DNA of 64,000 nt, taken from the NCBI GenBank assembly GCA_937871435.1, contig CALMQM010000101.1, positions 89,507-153,506 on the forward strand, written 5' to 3'. This DNA comes from an uncultured Bacteroidota bacterium (lineage in GTDB: Bacteria; Bacteroidota; Bacteroidia; AKYH767-A; 2013-40CM-41-45). A model generated the notes under the pieces. That model was not told the origin of the DNA and searched no databases. It saw only the letters and a list, made by a program, of their open reading frames with translations. The translations under genes were made by a program, and so were the position numbers. Positions 1 through 9,782 of this stretch are shown piece after piece (positions within the stretch are counted from its first letter, which is position 1; the number at the start of each line of letters is the position of its first letter).

Positions 1-234
1 CAATTCCTTGTTGAAGCAGTTGTGCTTTGCATTTTCGGAGGAATGATCGGACTTTTTCTCGTATGGTTACTTGCTCAGGCTGCCAGCGCTATTGCTGATT
101 TCGATTTCGCGCTGACTTTTGGAAACATCACCATGGGATTGATGATCTCCGCCGCGATTGGAATTATCAGCGGAATCATTCCTGCCCTGAGAGCCGCTCA
201 GATGAATCCGGTAGATGCGATCCGTGCTACCTGA
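1..234 (+). CDS. ABC transporter permease, FtsX/MacB type (3' end only)
   Basis: This is the last 77 codons of a gene that begins before the window. Two hydrophobic segments are visible, roughly residues 5-30 and 47-65. They end in the pattern IPALRAAQMNPVDAIRAT, which is the typical C-terminus of FtsX-like permeases of the MacB/LolC group (usually A..A...NPvdALR). Members of this family form the membrane part of ABC transporters that export lipoproteins, peptides or macrolides, or act as mechanotransmitters. The partner ATPase would lie upstream, outside the window. The frame is open to base 1, so no start can be assigned. The family call is solid; substrate is unknown. Confidence 0.85.
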   Translation, partial: QFLVEAVVLCIFGGMIGLFLVWLLAQAASAIADFDFALTFGNITMGLMISAAIGIISGIIPALRAAQMNPVDAIRAT

Positions 235-370
235 TTTGTTCACACGGTCATCAACAGATTCTCCGAGCACTATTACAATCTATTCATTTTCAATAGATCC
301 ATATTTTTTTCTGTAAACAATATGGTGTAAACTTATGTTGCTGAAGCCACGCATTCAATTCATTTTTTTT

Positions 371-378
371 TAAGTTTG
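371..378 (+). promoter_or_regulatory. Candidate -7 promoter element upstream of the lipoprotein gene
   Basis: TAAGTTTG matches the Bacteroidota -7 consensus TAnnTTTG exactly. No TTTG lies at the usual 19-21 nt upstream, so the -33 half is missing. Initiation a few bases downstream would leave a leader of about 30 nt before the ATG at 415. It would exclude the TTG at 376, which lies inside this element, as the start codon. Confidence 0.35.
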
Positions 379-414
379 CCAGTATTCAATCCTCCTAAAA
401 TTCAGGCGCAACCG

Positions 415-2340
415 ATGTTTGAGCGTAGTCGATTATTCCCTTCACATTTCCGTGTTCTCTTCCTTTTTGGAATCATCTTGATTTCTGCCTGTAGTTCTGA
501 CCGGCAGGGTGATGAGATCGGTGCTATGCAAAACACCACATACCCGGAAGTTTATGAAGTCAGGAAAAATGAAATTTTCGTTTCCCCTTCTGTTCGCGGA
601 CCAGAAGACAAGTCTGTTTTCCAGGCAAGAGTCGCAACACCCTGGGAAAAATATTCCTTAGGAGCTCCAAGCAGGATGGCAATTCTCGTGACTGATACAA
701 CTGCTTCATGGCTTGGTGTGGCTCATGGTTTAAAATCAATCGGAATTCCGTTCATTATCACCACCGATTACAAAAAAGCCCTGGAACATAAAGTAGTGAT
801 GGTGTATCCGGTAATTTCAGGTGCAGCTCTTTCTCCTGATGCTTTGCAGGCACTTGCAGCATTTCCCCGCAATGGAGGAACGCTGATCGGTATTCAGGTT
901 CTCGGCGCCTTGAATGAAGTGTTTGGTTTTGATGAAGCGATGCCGTCTAAACAGCATTTCGAAATCCTGATCAAACCGGATTCCAACAATGTACTCACCA
1001 GTGAATTCACGGATGCTAAAGAACAACGCATTTCACTTGGCAACAAAGAACGATTTAAAGAAACGATCGGAACTTACAGCTATTCAAAGACACAACTTCC
1101 GGCGATTGCAACTTATGAAGACAAATCCACTGCCATTTCTCAGAGATTTTATGAGAGTGGTAAAGCCTATGCATTCGGATTTGATATCGGCTTCCTCATT
1201 CTGAAAGCACACAACAACCGTCACGAAGACTTCAACAGATCTCCGATCAATGATTTTGAACCGACGATTGATGTTATTCTTCGCTTGCTGAAAAATATAT
1301 ACCGTGATAGCGACAAGGACGCCAGTACAATTTGTACTGTTCCTTATAACAAGGACCTCTCAGTTTGCATCACACACAATATCAATTTCAAGAAAGCGAT
1401 GGACGAGGCGGTTGGTTTCGCGAAAGAAGAGAAGAAAATGGGAATTCATTCCACCTACTTCATCCAGACGAAATACATCCGTGACCGAAGCTCAGCTATT
1501 TTCAGCAGCAACGATGATTTCAAAAAGTTACGGGATCTGTTTGCTTTAGGAATGGATCTGCAAAGTAACTCAGTTTCCGGCTCTCCTTTGTTTGATCAGT
1601 TTGAACAGGGAACGGGTGATGAAGTTTATCCGGACTACCGACCCTATGTCATGGCTTGGGACAAAACTTACAAAGGCAGCATCTACGGAGAAATGCGCGT
1701 GAGCAGGTTTCTGATTGACCATTTTGTTCCAGTAAACAACAGCATGTGTTTCCGTTCAACACATCTGTATACACCATTTACTTATCCTCAAAGTCTGCTT
1801 GCAACCGGTTATCGCTTTAGCAGTTCTGTTTCCGCCAATGCTTCTCTGACGCATTTGCCTTTCCAGATGAATTACAACCGTGAATACGATACGGAAGTGG
1901 AAGCTTTCGAATTCCCAATCACTGACGACGACGAAATTCCACCCTACACTCTGAATCGTGCAGCATCTGCCATCCGACTGGCAAAGAAAATTGCACGGTA
2001 TGGCGGATGTTTTATCGGACAGGTTCACCCGAACAGTATGGGACTCCAGGTAGAAAAGGCATTCATTGATAAAATAGGAGAAAGTGCCTGGTACGGAACA
2101 ATCCGTGATTTCGGTTTATGGTGGGCTGCCCGCAATGAGGTTACTCTCGATATTACCCGTGAAGGCGGAAGACGAGTTGTGACAGTCAATGTGCCGAAAA
2201 GAATGGAGGGACTTGCGATTATGTTACCACTGCGTTCAACTCCTGTTGCTGTTGAAGGCGGCGGGAAATATTCTGTCGATGGTAAACTGATCATTTTTGA
2301 ACTCGCTGAAGGTCCGATCAAAATTACACTGGACAACTAA
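415..2340 (+). CDS. Lipoprotein with a degenerate polysaccharide-deacetylase-like domain
   Basis: This is a 641-residue lipoprotein: hydrophobic N-terminus and a lipobox ending ISAC (Cys 26). A TTG start at 376 is possible but would sit inside a promoter-like element and weaken the signal peptide. Residues about 85-180 look like a Rossmann/GATase-like domain. Residues about 315-580 follow the NodB-like deacetylase fold seen in Bacteroidota: strand with THNINF (320-325), STYFIQ, QSNSVSGSP, a CFRSTHLYTP segment, GYRFSSSVSAN and a late QVHPN. In active homologues the first motif is THDVD and the third contains H-x3-H; here both Asp are Asn and both His are Asn 385 and Gly 389. Metal binding is therefore probably lost and the protein may bind glycan or act as a scaffold. 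The fold is inferred from motif order only. Confidence 0.65.
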   Translation: MFERSRLFPSHFRVLFLFGIILISACSSDRQGDEIGAMQNTTYPEVYEVRKNEIFVSPSVRGPEDKSVFQARVATPWEKYSLGAPSRMAILVTDTTASWLGVAHGLKSIGIPFIITTDYKKALEHKVVMVYPVISGAALSPDALQALAAFPRNGGTLIGIQVLGALNEVFGFDEAMPSKQHFEILIKPDSNNVLTSEFTDAKEQRISLGNKERFKETIGTYSYSKTQLPAIATYEDKSTAISQRFYESGKAYAFGFDIGFLILKAHNNRHEDFNRSPINDFEPTIDVILRLLKNIYRDSDKDASTICTVPYNKDLSVCITHNINFKKAMDEAVGFAKEEKKMGIHSTYFIQTKYIRDRSSAIFSSNDDFKKLRDLFALGMDLQSNSVSGSPLFDQFEQGTGDEVYPDYRPYVMAWDKTYKGSIYGEMRVSRFLIDHFVPVNNSMCFRSTHLYTPFTYPQSLLATGYRFSSSVSANASLTHLPFQMNYNREYDTEVEAFEFPITDDDEIPPYTLNRAASAIRLAKKIARYGGCFIGQVHPNSMGLQVEKAFIDKIGESAWYGTIRDFGLWWAARNEVTLDITREGGRRVVTVNVPKRMEGLAIMLPLRSTPVAVEGGGKYSVDGKLIIFELAEGPIKITLDN

Positions 2341-2354
2341 TAGAAAGCCTGTCC

Positions 2355-5300
2355 TTATTCTTCCTCACCAATAATTTTTCTGAGTACAGCATTGGCCTGA
2401 TCAACATTTTCGATGTCTTTCATGGTGAGCGACAGCCTGGATTTTTCTTCTTTCAAACGAGAACGATGTGAATTTGTCTGCACAAATTTGAGCACTGATG
2501 TAAACGCTTCCGATTGATAAAAAGGAGAAGTCTGGTTACTCACAAAATATCCGATGAATCGTTTATTCTTCAGCAGGATTTTTTCAAAACCCAGTTTTTC
2601 AGCCAACCATCTGAGTCGGATTGTATTCAACAACTCCTTTGCAGGGGCAGGCAATGGTCCAAATCTGTCGCGCAATTTACTTTCATATTCAGTGAGTTGT
2701 TCTTCTGATTGCAAACTGTCAAGGTCTTTATACAGCACCAAACGCTCCGCTACACTATTCACGAAATCAGAAGGCAATAAGATTTCAAGGTCGGTATCAA
2801 TCTGACAATCGGTAACAAATTTTCTTGCTTTTACTTCCTCCTGATACAATTCAGAAAATTCATTTTCCTTGAGTTCCTGCAGTGCCTCATCCAGAATTTT
2901 GTGATACATCTCAAACCCGATTTCAGAAATGAAACCACTTTGTTCTCCACCCAATAAATTTCCAGCACCACGTATGTCCAGGTCGCGCATTGCAACATGA
3001 AATCCACTTCCCAAATCAGAGAATTCTTCTATCGCACGCAACCGTTGTCTGGCTTCATTGGTGAGCACAGTCGGCGGAGGAGCCAGAAGATAACAAAACG
3101 CCTTTTTGTTCGATCTTCCTACCCTTCCTCTCATCTGATGCAAATCACTCAATCCGAAATTTTGAGCCTGATTGATGATGATAGTATTCGCATTTGCAAT
3201 ATCCAAACCGGATTCAATAATGGTTGTTGCAACGAGAACGTCATATTGTCCGGCAACAAAATCCATCAACACTTCTTCCAGTTTGTCTCCATCCATTTGA
3301 CCATGACCAACTGCTATTCTTGTTCCAGGCAACAATTTCTGAATCATTGCCGCGATATCATGAATATCCTGTACACGGTTGTGTACAAAGAAAACCTGTC
3401 CACCGCGACTCAATTCGTAATCAATCGCATCACGAATCACTTTTTCATCGAAGGTGTGTAACTCTGTTGTTACAGGGTATCGGTTAGGAGGTGGAGTGGT
3501 GATAATACTGAGATCTCTTGCTCCCATCAGAGAAAACTGAAGCGTACGAGGAATAGGTGTCGCGGTGAGAGTCAATGTATCCACATTAACTCGCAGCGAT
3601 TTCAGTTTCTCTTTCGCTGCAACACCAAACTTCTGTTCCTCATCAATAATCATCAAACCGAGATCTTTAAACTTCACATCTTTGCCAAGAAGTCGATGCG
3701 TACCGATAATAATATCAATTTTACCCTGTGAAAGCCGCTCCAGTGTATCTTTTTGCTTTGCTGAACTTTTAAATCTGTTGATATAATCTACAGTGCAGGG
3801 AAAATCTTTCAGGCGGTCTCTGAATGTGTTGTAATGTTGTAAAGCCAGAATGGTGGTCGGAACCAACACCGCCGCCTGTTTTCCATCTGTAACAGCTTTG
3901 AACGCGGCACGAATCGCGACTTCCGTTTTACCAAATCCAACGTCACCACAAACAAGGCGATCCATCGGATACTCTTTTTCCATGTCACGCTTCACATCAC
4001 GGGTAGATTTCACCTGATCAGGAGTGTCTTCGTAAATAAAACTGGCTTCCAATTCATTTTGCAAATAAGTATCCGGTGAAAATGCAAAACCTCTTGTCGC
4101 TTTGCGCTTTGCATACAACGCGATCAAATCCTTCGCGATATCCTTGACTTTCTTCTTTGTCTTTTGCTTAAGAGTAGTCCATGCATTGGAGCCCAGTTTA
4201 TGCAGTGATGGAACATCACCATCTTTTCCGGAATATTTCGCGATACGATGCAATGAATGAATACTCACATAGAGAATATCATTGTCTTTATAAACAAGGC
4301 GCACAGCTTCCTGTGGTTTGCCATTTACATCTATCATTTCCAGTCCGGCAAATCTTCCAACACCGTGATCTATATGGGTCACATAATCGCCGGGCTTCAA
4401 TCCGGACAATTCTTTAATGGTGAGCGCTTCGCTTCGGCTATAATTTTTCTTGAGACGGAAGCGATGATAACGATCAAAAATCTGATGATCTGTGTAACAG
4501 GCTAATTTCATTTCCTGGTCTACAAATCCTTCATGCAAGGATAAATGCAGTGTTGTGAATTCCACCTTATTCTGAAGGCGATTTTTTTTCTCCAGGTCTT
4601 CGAAGATGGCATACAATCGTTCTATCTGTCGGGGAGAATCCGCGAACAAAATATTTTTTATTCCCTGCTCCTGATTCTTCTGTAAATTCTCAATCAACAA
4701 ATTAAAATTCTTATTGAAGCTGGGCTGAGGAGTAATGTTAAATGAAAAAGATTCTCCATTGGGATAATAAAATCTTCTGCCAAATTCGACTACAGGAAAT
4801 TTCTCCAGCCTTGAAACAAGTTCTTCATTCGTATCAAAAACCAGATTCAGATCTTCTGGTGAATGAGTTTTTGTTTGCAGAATTTGCTCCTTCGTTTTAT
4901 TAAATTGCTGTTCCAGATAACTCAGTGCGGCACTCATATCTTTGAACCAAACAACGGCGGACGGAGGGATGAAATCAAAGAAAGAGGAACGACTTTCTTC
5001 CAGTAACTTTTTCTGCACGTTCGGCATTATGGTAATGTGATTCATCGACTGCACCGAAAGCTGGGAGCCGGGATCAAAAGTCCGGATGCTCTCCACATCA
5101 TCACCAAAAAATTCTATGCGATAGGGAAGTTCAAAAGCGAATGAATAGATGTCCACTATTCCGCCACGAACAGAAAATTCTCCTGCCTGAGCAACGAAAT
5201 CCACATTCTCAAAATCGTGATGAAGCAGAAACTCTGTGATAAATTCCACGGATATCTTCTCTCCCACCCGCATTTCAATGGAATTTTTCTCGAGGTTATG

Positions 5301-5705
5301 TCGAGTAACCACTTTTTCGCAAATGGCATCCGGATACGTAACAACCAAAGTGGAAGCTCCACGGTTGAGACGGCCCAAAACTTCCGCGCGCATCAACACA
5401 TTGGCATTATCCAGTTCATCAATCTGAAAAGATTTTTTGTATGAAGAAGGAAAATACAATGGAGGATTGTCAGCCTTTAGATTCTCCATATTGTTGAGAA
5501 AATAAGCAGCTTCCTCCCGGTCATTCAGAACAAACACATGTGTTCGTGGTGCATTATCCGCAACAGCTGCAGCAATCAATGCGTCTGATGATCCGGCTAA
5601 TCCCTCCAATCGAAGACGATGTGCGAAAGGTTCCTTCAACCTTGATTGAACTGAAATGACGATAGGCCGGGAAGTATAATACCCCAGCAATTCTGTTGAA
5701 TTCAT
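2355..5705 (-). CDS. mfd: Transcription-repair coupling factor Mfd
   Basis: Mfd is the ATP-driven translocase that removes RNA polymerase stalled at DNA lesions and recruits UvrA. At 1116 residues it has the usual length. The order is complete: UvrB-like N-terminal modules; a CarD-like RNA-polymerase-interacting domain near residue 440 (KPGDYVTHIDHGVGRF); superfamily 2 helicase core with Walker A GDVGFGKTE near 588 and a DEEQ box near 687; RecG-like motifs including QMRGRVGRS; and a C-terminal TRCF domain. It converges on the preceding lipoprotein gene with only 14 bp between stop codons. It reads as single-gene, divergent from the barrel protein at 5847. Confidence 0.97.
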   Translation of the reverse strand: MNSTELLGYYTSRPIVISVQSRLKEPFAHRLRLEGLAGSSDALIAAAVADNAPRTHVFVLNDREEAAYFLNNMENLKADNPPLYFPSSYKKSFQIDELDNANVLMRAEVLGRLNRGASTLVVTYPDAICEKVVTRHNLEKNSIEMRVGEKISVEFITEFLLHHDFENVDFVAQAGEFSVRGGIVDIYSFAFELPYRIEFFGDDVESIRTFDPGSQLSVQSMNHITIMPNVQKKLLEESRSSFFDFIPPSAVVWFKDMSAALSYLEQQFNKTKEQILQTKTHSPEDLNLVFDTNEELVSRLEKFPVVEFGRRFYYPNGESFSFNITPQPSFNKNFNLLIENLQKNQEQGIKNILFADSPRQIERLYAIFEDLEKKNRLQNKVEFTTLHLSLHEGFVDQEMKLACYTDHQIFDRYHRFRLKKNYSRSEALTIKELSGLKPGDYVTHIDHGVGRFAGLEMIDVNGKPQEAVRLVYKDNDILYVSIHSLHRIAKYSGKDGDVPSLHKLGSNAWTTLKQKTKKKVKDIAKDLIALYAKRKATRGFAFSPDTYLQNELEASFIYEDTPDQVKSTRDVKRDMEKEYPMDRLVCGDVGFGKTEVAIRAAFKAVTDGKQAAVLVPTTILALQHYNTFRDRLKDFPCTVDYINRFKSSAKQKDTLERLSQGKIDIIIGTHRLLGKDVKFKDLGLMIIDEEQKFGVAAKEKLKSLRVNVDTLTLTATPIPRTLQFSLMGARDLSIITTPPPNRYPVTTELHTFDEKVIRDAIDYELSRGGQVFFVHNRVQDIHDIAAMIQKLLPGTRIAVGHGQMDGDKLEEVLMDFVAGQYDVLVATTIIESGLDIANANTIIINQAQNFGLSDLHQMRGRVGRSNKKAFCYLLAPPPTVLTNEARQRLRAIEEFSDLGSGFHVAMRDLDIRGAGNLLGGEQSGFISEIGFEMYHKILDEALQELKENEFSELYQEEVKARKFVTDCQIDTDLEILLPSDFVNSVAERLVLYKDLDSLQSEEQLTEYESKLRDRFGPLPAPAKELLNTIRLRWLAEKLGFEKILLKNKRFIGYFVSNQTSPFYQSEAFTSVLKFVQTNSHRSRLKEEKSRLSLTMKDIENVDQANAVLRKIIGEEE

Positions 5706-5846
5706 AAAAATCGGGCGATAACCCGGTCTAAAGGTCGGAAGATTTCATCAAATTACCCATTGATTTCCGGTAATTCAAATTGAAATTTACTCCTTCAATC
5801 ATTGGAAAAAAGAAATCCATTCTGTTCATTTGTATGTCTACATATT

Positions 5847-6728
5847 ATGAGAATACTCGTCATTCTTTTCGTACTCATATGCTCTTGTTTTAACCGGGTA
5901 ATCAGGCAACCATTTTTTGATGTGCTGTCAGTTTCTCATCTGACAGGACTCCCACTAACTTCATCCAGTCCTGAAAATCAATCTGTAAAATCTGCAGTAG
6001 AAGGCGTCGACCTTTCACTGCCAATTGAACTAAAAAAGGATGTGCTGGTATTGGGAGCCGGATATGAAAATCAGTATATCACTTTTGACAATTCTGATTT
6101 TCATGCAAGCGTCCAGTCATTCAAATTCCCCGTTGCTTACTTTCATCAGTGGAAAGACAGCTTATGGAAAACAACATTTGTAGGAATTGGCCGACATAAT
6201 TCATTGGTAGATAACAAATGGAATTCCACTTCACTTCAATATGGAGGCGCTATTGTTTTTGCCCGTGAAAAGAAAAAAAATCTCATCTATAAATTCGGCT
6301 TGTATTATAACAGCGAATTTTTCGGACCATTCTTTGTTCCGTTGCTTGGTTTAGAATTTCGTGTCAACAAGCGTTTGAATATTCATGGACTTTTGCCGGG
6401 AAACATGAATGTTGAATACAAACTTAATACGTGGCTACGAACCGGACTCGCATTTCGATCTTTTACCAGCAGTTTTCGTGTAAAAGAAAAATCATTCCTC
6501 AGAGTGAATGACAATCAGTTGCGTCTTTTTCTTGATTTTTATCTCAGTAAAATAAATGTAATCAGCATTGAATGTGGTCATAGTATTCTTCGGGAATACA
6601 AACCGGGTATTCGGATCAACCACGAATCGATTTATTCTGATCAGGACTCAAGAGATGGCCTGCTCCTGCGGGTTGCTTATCAATTAAGGTTCAGGCTTGA
6701 CGAAGAAAAATCGACAAAGCAAAAATAA
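5847..6728 (+). CDS. Outer-membrane beta-barrel protein (DUF6268-like)
   Basis: The 293-residue product starts with a hydrophobic stretch (MRILVILFVLICSC) fitting a signal peptide. It continues with alternating strands rich in aromatic residues, as in outer-membrane barrels: repeated patterns such as FVGIGRH, YGGAIVF, YKFGLYYNSEFFGPF and LLLRVAYQLRFRL. This resembles the Bacteroidota family annotated as DUF6268. A TTG 45 bases upstream would add 15 residues and spoil the signal peptide, so the ATG was chosen. No function is known. It is convergent with fbp, 18 bp away. Confidence 0.6.
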   Translation: MRILVILFVLICSCFNRVIRQPFFDVLSVSHLTGLPLTSSSPENQSVKSAVEGVDLSLPIELKKDVLVLGAGYENQYITFDNSDFHASVQSFKFPVAYFHQWKDSLWKTTFVGIGRHNSLVDNKWNSTSLQYGGAIVFAREKKKNLIYKFGLYYNSEFFGPFFVPLLGLEFRVNKRLNIHGLLPGNMNVEYKLNTWLRTGLAFRSFTSSFRVKEKSFLRVNDNQLRLFLDFYLSKINVISIECGHSILREYKPGIRINHESIYSDQDSRDGLLLRVAYQLRFRLDEEKSTKQK

Positions 6729-6746
6729 ACCGGTTACACAAAAATA

Positions 6747-7766
6747 TTATTGAGCCATCACAGAAGAGTACTTTGCCATAAATTCTTCTGCCATGGTAAC
6801 CATTTCCGCTGAACCGATAAAAAGAGGAGTTCGTTGATGCAAAGAAGATGGCTGAATATCAAGAATTCTTCTGAAACCGTCTGACGCTTTTCCTCCGGCC
6901 TGTTCGATAATAAATGCAAGCGGATTGCATTCATACAAAATGCGAAGTTTTCCTTTTGGAGATTTTAAAGTAGATGGATAAATAAATATTCCACCCTTCA
7001 GGAGGTTTCGGTGAAAGTCGGCAACAAGTGATCCTATGTACCGGGAAGAATACGGGCGATTTGTAGCACTATCTTCTACCTGAACATATTTGATAAACTG
7101 CTTCACACCATCCGGAAAGTGTACATAATTCCCTTCATTGATACTGTAGATAAGTCCGTTTTTTGGACAACTCATATCCGGATGTGACAAACAAAATTCT
7201 CCGATACTTGGATCCAGAGTAAATCCATTCACACCTTTTCCAGTAGTATATACAAGCATTGTTGATGAGCCGTAAATAACGTACCCGGCAGCAACCTGCT
7301 CTGTACCTCGTTGCAGATAATCGCTGTCTTCAACTTTTCCACTAAACGAAGTTCTTCTGTAAATACTGAAAATTGTTCCAATGGAAACATTGACATCAAT
7401 ATTTGAGGAGCCGTCTAATGGATCAACACAAACTACATACTTTGCATTCTTTGAAATTTCTGAATCAATATGAACCAATCCTTCGTTTTCTTCTGAAGCA
7501 ACAGCGCAGGTTTCTCCACCTGCACTCAGCGCGGCGATGAATTGCTCATTGGCATACACGTCCAGCTTTTTTACTTTTTCACCCTGGACATTAATGGTCC
7601 CGAATTCCCCGAGAATATCCACCAGTCCGGCTTTGTTCACTTCACGGTTTACGATTTTGGCTGCGATACCTATGTCCCGCAATAACCTCGACAATTCCCC
7701 TTTAGCATAAGGGAAATCTGTCTGACGTTCAATGATAAATTGTCCGAGTGTGATTACTTTGTTCAT
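6747..7766 (-). CDS. fbp: Fructose-1,6-bisphosphatase, class I
   Basis: This enzyme hydrolyses fructose 1,6-bisphosphate to fructose 6-phosphate, the committed step of gluconeogenesis, using Mg2+. At 339 residues it has the normal class I length. The metal-binding signature [10 protein letters not shown] is at residues 115-124, preceded by SEEN (91-94); the sugar-phosphate region includes [12 protein letters not shown] and the late segment [17 protein letters not shown] promoter-like element lies 22-30 nt upstream of the ATG. Pyruvate carboxylase elsewhere in the window gives a second gluconeogenic enzyme. Confidence 0.97.
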   Translation of the reverse strand: MNKVITLGQFIIERQTDFPYAKGELSRLLRDIGIAAKIVNREVNKAGLVDILGEFGTINVQGEKVKKLDVYANEQFIAALSAGGETCAVASEENEGLVHIDSEISKNAKYVVCVDPLDGSSNIDVNVSIGTIFSIYRRTSFSGKVEDSDYLQRGTEQVAAGYVIYGSSTMLVYTTGKGVNGFTLDPSIGEFCLSHPDMSCPKNGLIYSINEGNYVHFPDGVKQFIKYVQVEDSATNRPYSSRYIGSLVADFHRNLLKGGIFIYPSTLKSPKGKLRILYECNPLAFIIEQAGGKASDGFRRILDIQPSSLHQRTPLFIGSAEMVTMAEEFMAKYSSVMAQ

Positions 7767-7781
7767 ATTATTGTGGCAATG

Positions 7782-7797
7782 AGTAGGGCAAAGCTAA
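7782..7797 (-). promoter_or_regulatory. Candidate promoter core of fbp, shared 16-mer
   Basis: On the minus strand this reads TTAGCTTTGCCCTACT. It contains TAGCTTTG, an exact TAnnTTTG element (7796 to 7789), and ends 16 nt before the fbp ATG. The same 16 bases occur at 57768-57783, 22 nt before the TolC gene. No TTG is found at -33 here, so only the -7 half supports this copy. Confidence 0.45.
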
Positions 7798-7895
7798 GAA
7801 TTGATCGGACATTTAGACTCTCCGAATGAGGAAAATCAGCACAAATTGTTGATTTCTAACCGGAAGATGATAAAATTTAAGCCGATGAAATCAAT

Positions 7896-7903
7896 TATCT
7901 TCG
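7896..7903 (+). promoter_or_regulatory. Possible -7 element upstream of serA
   Basis: TATCTTCG is a one-mismatch form of TAnnTTTG. It would give a leader of about 70 nt before serA. That leader holds two short inverted repeats: CTGAT..ATCAG near 7938-7951, and CCGAA..TTCGG near 7963-7973. No -33 TTG is present at the right distance. The evidence is weak. Confidence 0.2.
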
Positions 7904-7982
7904 CAACCGGTATAAAATATCATCATTCATCTGATATTCATCAGCGCTCCGCCCGAATTTCGGCCTGCTAACATTTCTGTTT

Positions 7983-9215
7983 ATGAGTAAATCAACATCA
8001 TTTCCCAAAGAGAAAATAAAAATTTTACTGCTGGAAGGAGTTCATCCTGCTTCTTTAAAATTGCTAAAGGAGCATGGATATACTGATATTGAAACAATTT
8101 CCGGATCACTTTCAGAATCTGATCTTCGAAAAAAAATCAGTCAGGTACACCTTCTCGGAATTCGCTCCAAGACACAACTCACAAAAGAAGTTATCCAGGC
8201 CGGTAGCCGGCTCCTTGGCATCGGAGCATTTTGCATTGGAACAAATCAAATTGATATGAATGCGGCGATTGAAAATGGAATCGCTGTTTTCAATTCTCCA
8301 TTTTCAAACACAAGATCAGTTGCAGAACTTGTGATCGCTCATTGTATCAATCTGATGAGAAGAGTAGTTGAAAAAAATGAAGCGGCTCATCGTGGTGAAT
8401 GGTTGAAAGAAGCTTCCGGAAGTTTTGAAATTCGCGGAAAAACTTTGGGTATTATCGGCTATGGACATATTGGTTCCCAGGTTTCGGTGCTTGCAGAAAA
8501 CATGGGAATGAAAGTGATTTTTTATGACGTTGAACCAAAATTATCATTGGGAAATGCCAGTTCAGTAAAGAGTCTGGAAGAACTACTGAAACGTTCTGAT
8601 ATTGTTACATTGCATGTACCCGGATTGTCTACAACAAAAAACATGATCAATGAGCAACGTCTCGCGAAAATGAAAAACGGAGCCTGTCTGATCAATTACA
8701 GTCGCGGTGATGTTGTGGATATTCCTGCCGTGAAAAAAGCGATCACCTCCAAACGCCTCGGCGGTTTTGCAGTTGATGTATTTCCTTCCGAACCAAAAAG
8801 CAATACCGAACCTTTTATCACACCCTTGCAAGGATTGAAAAATGTGATTCTCACTCCGCACATCGGCGGATCTACAGCGGAAGCTCAGGAAAATATTGGT
8901 ATTGATGTAGCAGGAAAACTTATCAACTTTCTGGAGACAGGATCTACTACCGGTTCACTTTCTGTTCCCGCTTTGAGTTTACCCGTTCAGTATGATGCAC
9001 ACCGGTTATTGCACATTCACAAAAATGTCCCGGGTGTTCTTGGTGAAATCAATGGAAAATTATCCAATCTGAACGTGAACATTCTGGGACAATACCTCAA
9101 AACAAATAATCAGATTGGTTACGTTGTTCTCGATGCGGATAAAAAGACATCTGCCAAAGCAATGGAAGAATTAAAAAAAGTGAAACACACTATCCGCGTA
9201 AGAGAATTATATTAA
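7983..9215 (+). CDS. serA: D-3-phosphoglycerate dehydrogenase with ACT domain
   Basis: SerA oxidises 3-phosphoglycerate to 3-phosphohydroxypyruvate with NAD+, the first step of serine synthesis. The 410-residue protein matches the E. coli-type length. The NAD-binding GYGHIG is at 159-164 and the catalytic trio is Arg 241 (SRGDVVD), Glu 270 (PSEP) and His 293 (TPHIGGST). A C-terminal ACT domain of about 70 residues (338-410, starting near HRLLHIHKNVPGVLGEIN) is expected to bind serine for feedback inhibition. The GNAT gene follows 16 bp later. A shorter hydroxyacid dehydrogenase at 14369 lacks the ACT domain and is a separate enzyme. Confidence 0.95.
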   Translation: MSKSTSFPKEKIKILLLEGVHPASLKLLKEHGYTDIETISGSLSESDLRKKISQVHLLGIRSKTQLTKEVIQAGSRLLGIGAFCIGTNQIDMNAAIENGIAVFNSPFSNTRSVAELVIAHCINLMRRVVEKNEAAHRGEWLKEASGSFEIRGKTLGIIGYGHIGSQVSVLAENMGMKVIFYDVEPKLSLGNASSVKSLEELLKRSDIVTLHVPGLSTTKNMINEQRLAKMKNGACLINYSRGDVVDIPAVKKAITSKRLGGFAVDVFPSEPKSNTEPFITPLQGLKNVILTPHIGGSTAEAQENIGIDVAGKLINFLETGSTTGSLSVPALSLPVQYDAHRLLHIHKNVPGVLGEINGKLSNLNVNILGQYLKTNNQIGYVVLDADKKTSAKAMEELKKVKHTIRVRELY

Positions 9216-9231
9216 AACAAGATTTAATTTC

Positions 9232-9717
9232 ATGAGTAGAATGGAAATTGAAATCAGAAAAGGTACACGTGAAGATTTGCCTGCTGTCCTCGCCCTGGTA
9301 CATGAACTGGCTGATTTTGAAAAAGCGCCGGATGCAGTAACCAATACCATTGCAGATATGGAAGAAGATGGCTTCGGACCAAATTCTGTTTTCCAATTTT
9401 ATGTCGCAGTAGTGGATGGAAAAATACGCGGTGTCGCTTTGTATTTCACCAAATATTCCACCTGGAAAGGAAAAGGATTGTATCTCGACGACCTGATAGT
9501 AACTGAAAAATTTCGCGGTAAAGGAATCGGAAAAAAATTATTGGACGCGTTCATGATGGAAGCTATCCGGAGCAAAGCAAAACAAGTGCACTGGCAAGTG
9601 CTTGACTGGAATACTCCTGCAAGTGATTTCTACAAAAAAGTCGGCGCCCGCATTGAACCGGAATGGTACGATTGTAAGATGGATGAGATTGAAATTTCTT
9701 CCTACACTTTTGGATAA
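9232..9717 (+). CDS. GNAT family N-acetyltransferase (diamine acetyltransferase-like)
   Basis: The 161-residue protein is a single GNAT domain that transfers acetyl from acetyl-CoA to an amine. The acetyl-CoA binding motif A is visible as LIVTEKFRGKGIGKKLL (R/Q-x-x-G-x-G/A pattern). LYLDDLIV precedes it and a C-terminal VLDWNTPASDFYKKVGA strand-helix follows, characteristic of the spermidine/spermine and thialysine acetyltransferase branch. The substrate is therefore probably a polyamine or lysine analogue, by family resemblance only. Translation may start at ATG 9232 or ATG 9241. It follows serA closely and is probably cotranscribed. Confidence 0.88.
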   Translation: MSRMEIEIRKGTREDLPAVLALVHELADFEKAPDAVTNTIADMEEDGFGPNSVFQFYVAVVDGKIRGVALYFTKYSTWKGKGLYLDDLIVTEKFRGKGIGKKLLDAFMMEAIRSKAKQVHWQVLDWNTPASDFYKKVGARIEPEWYDCKMDEIEISSYTFG

Positions 9718-9782
9718 TACAGCCGAAACCGGCTTAATGTCTGTTTACATATTGCCAGGTTTCAATCCTAATTAATATTCAA

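Noticed and set aside
2331..2354. GGACA/TGTCC pair between the convergent lipoprotein gene and mfd
   Set aside because: Only five base pairs with a 14-base loop and no T-run; too weak to call a terminator.
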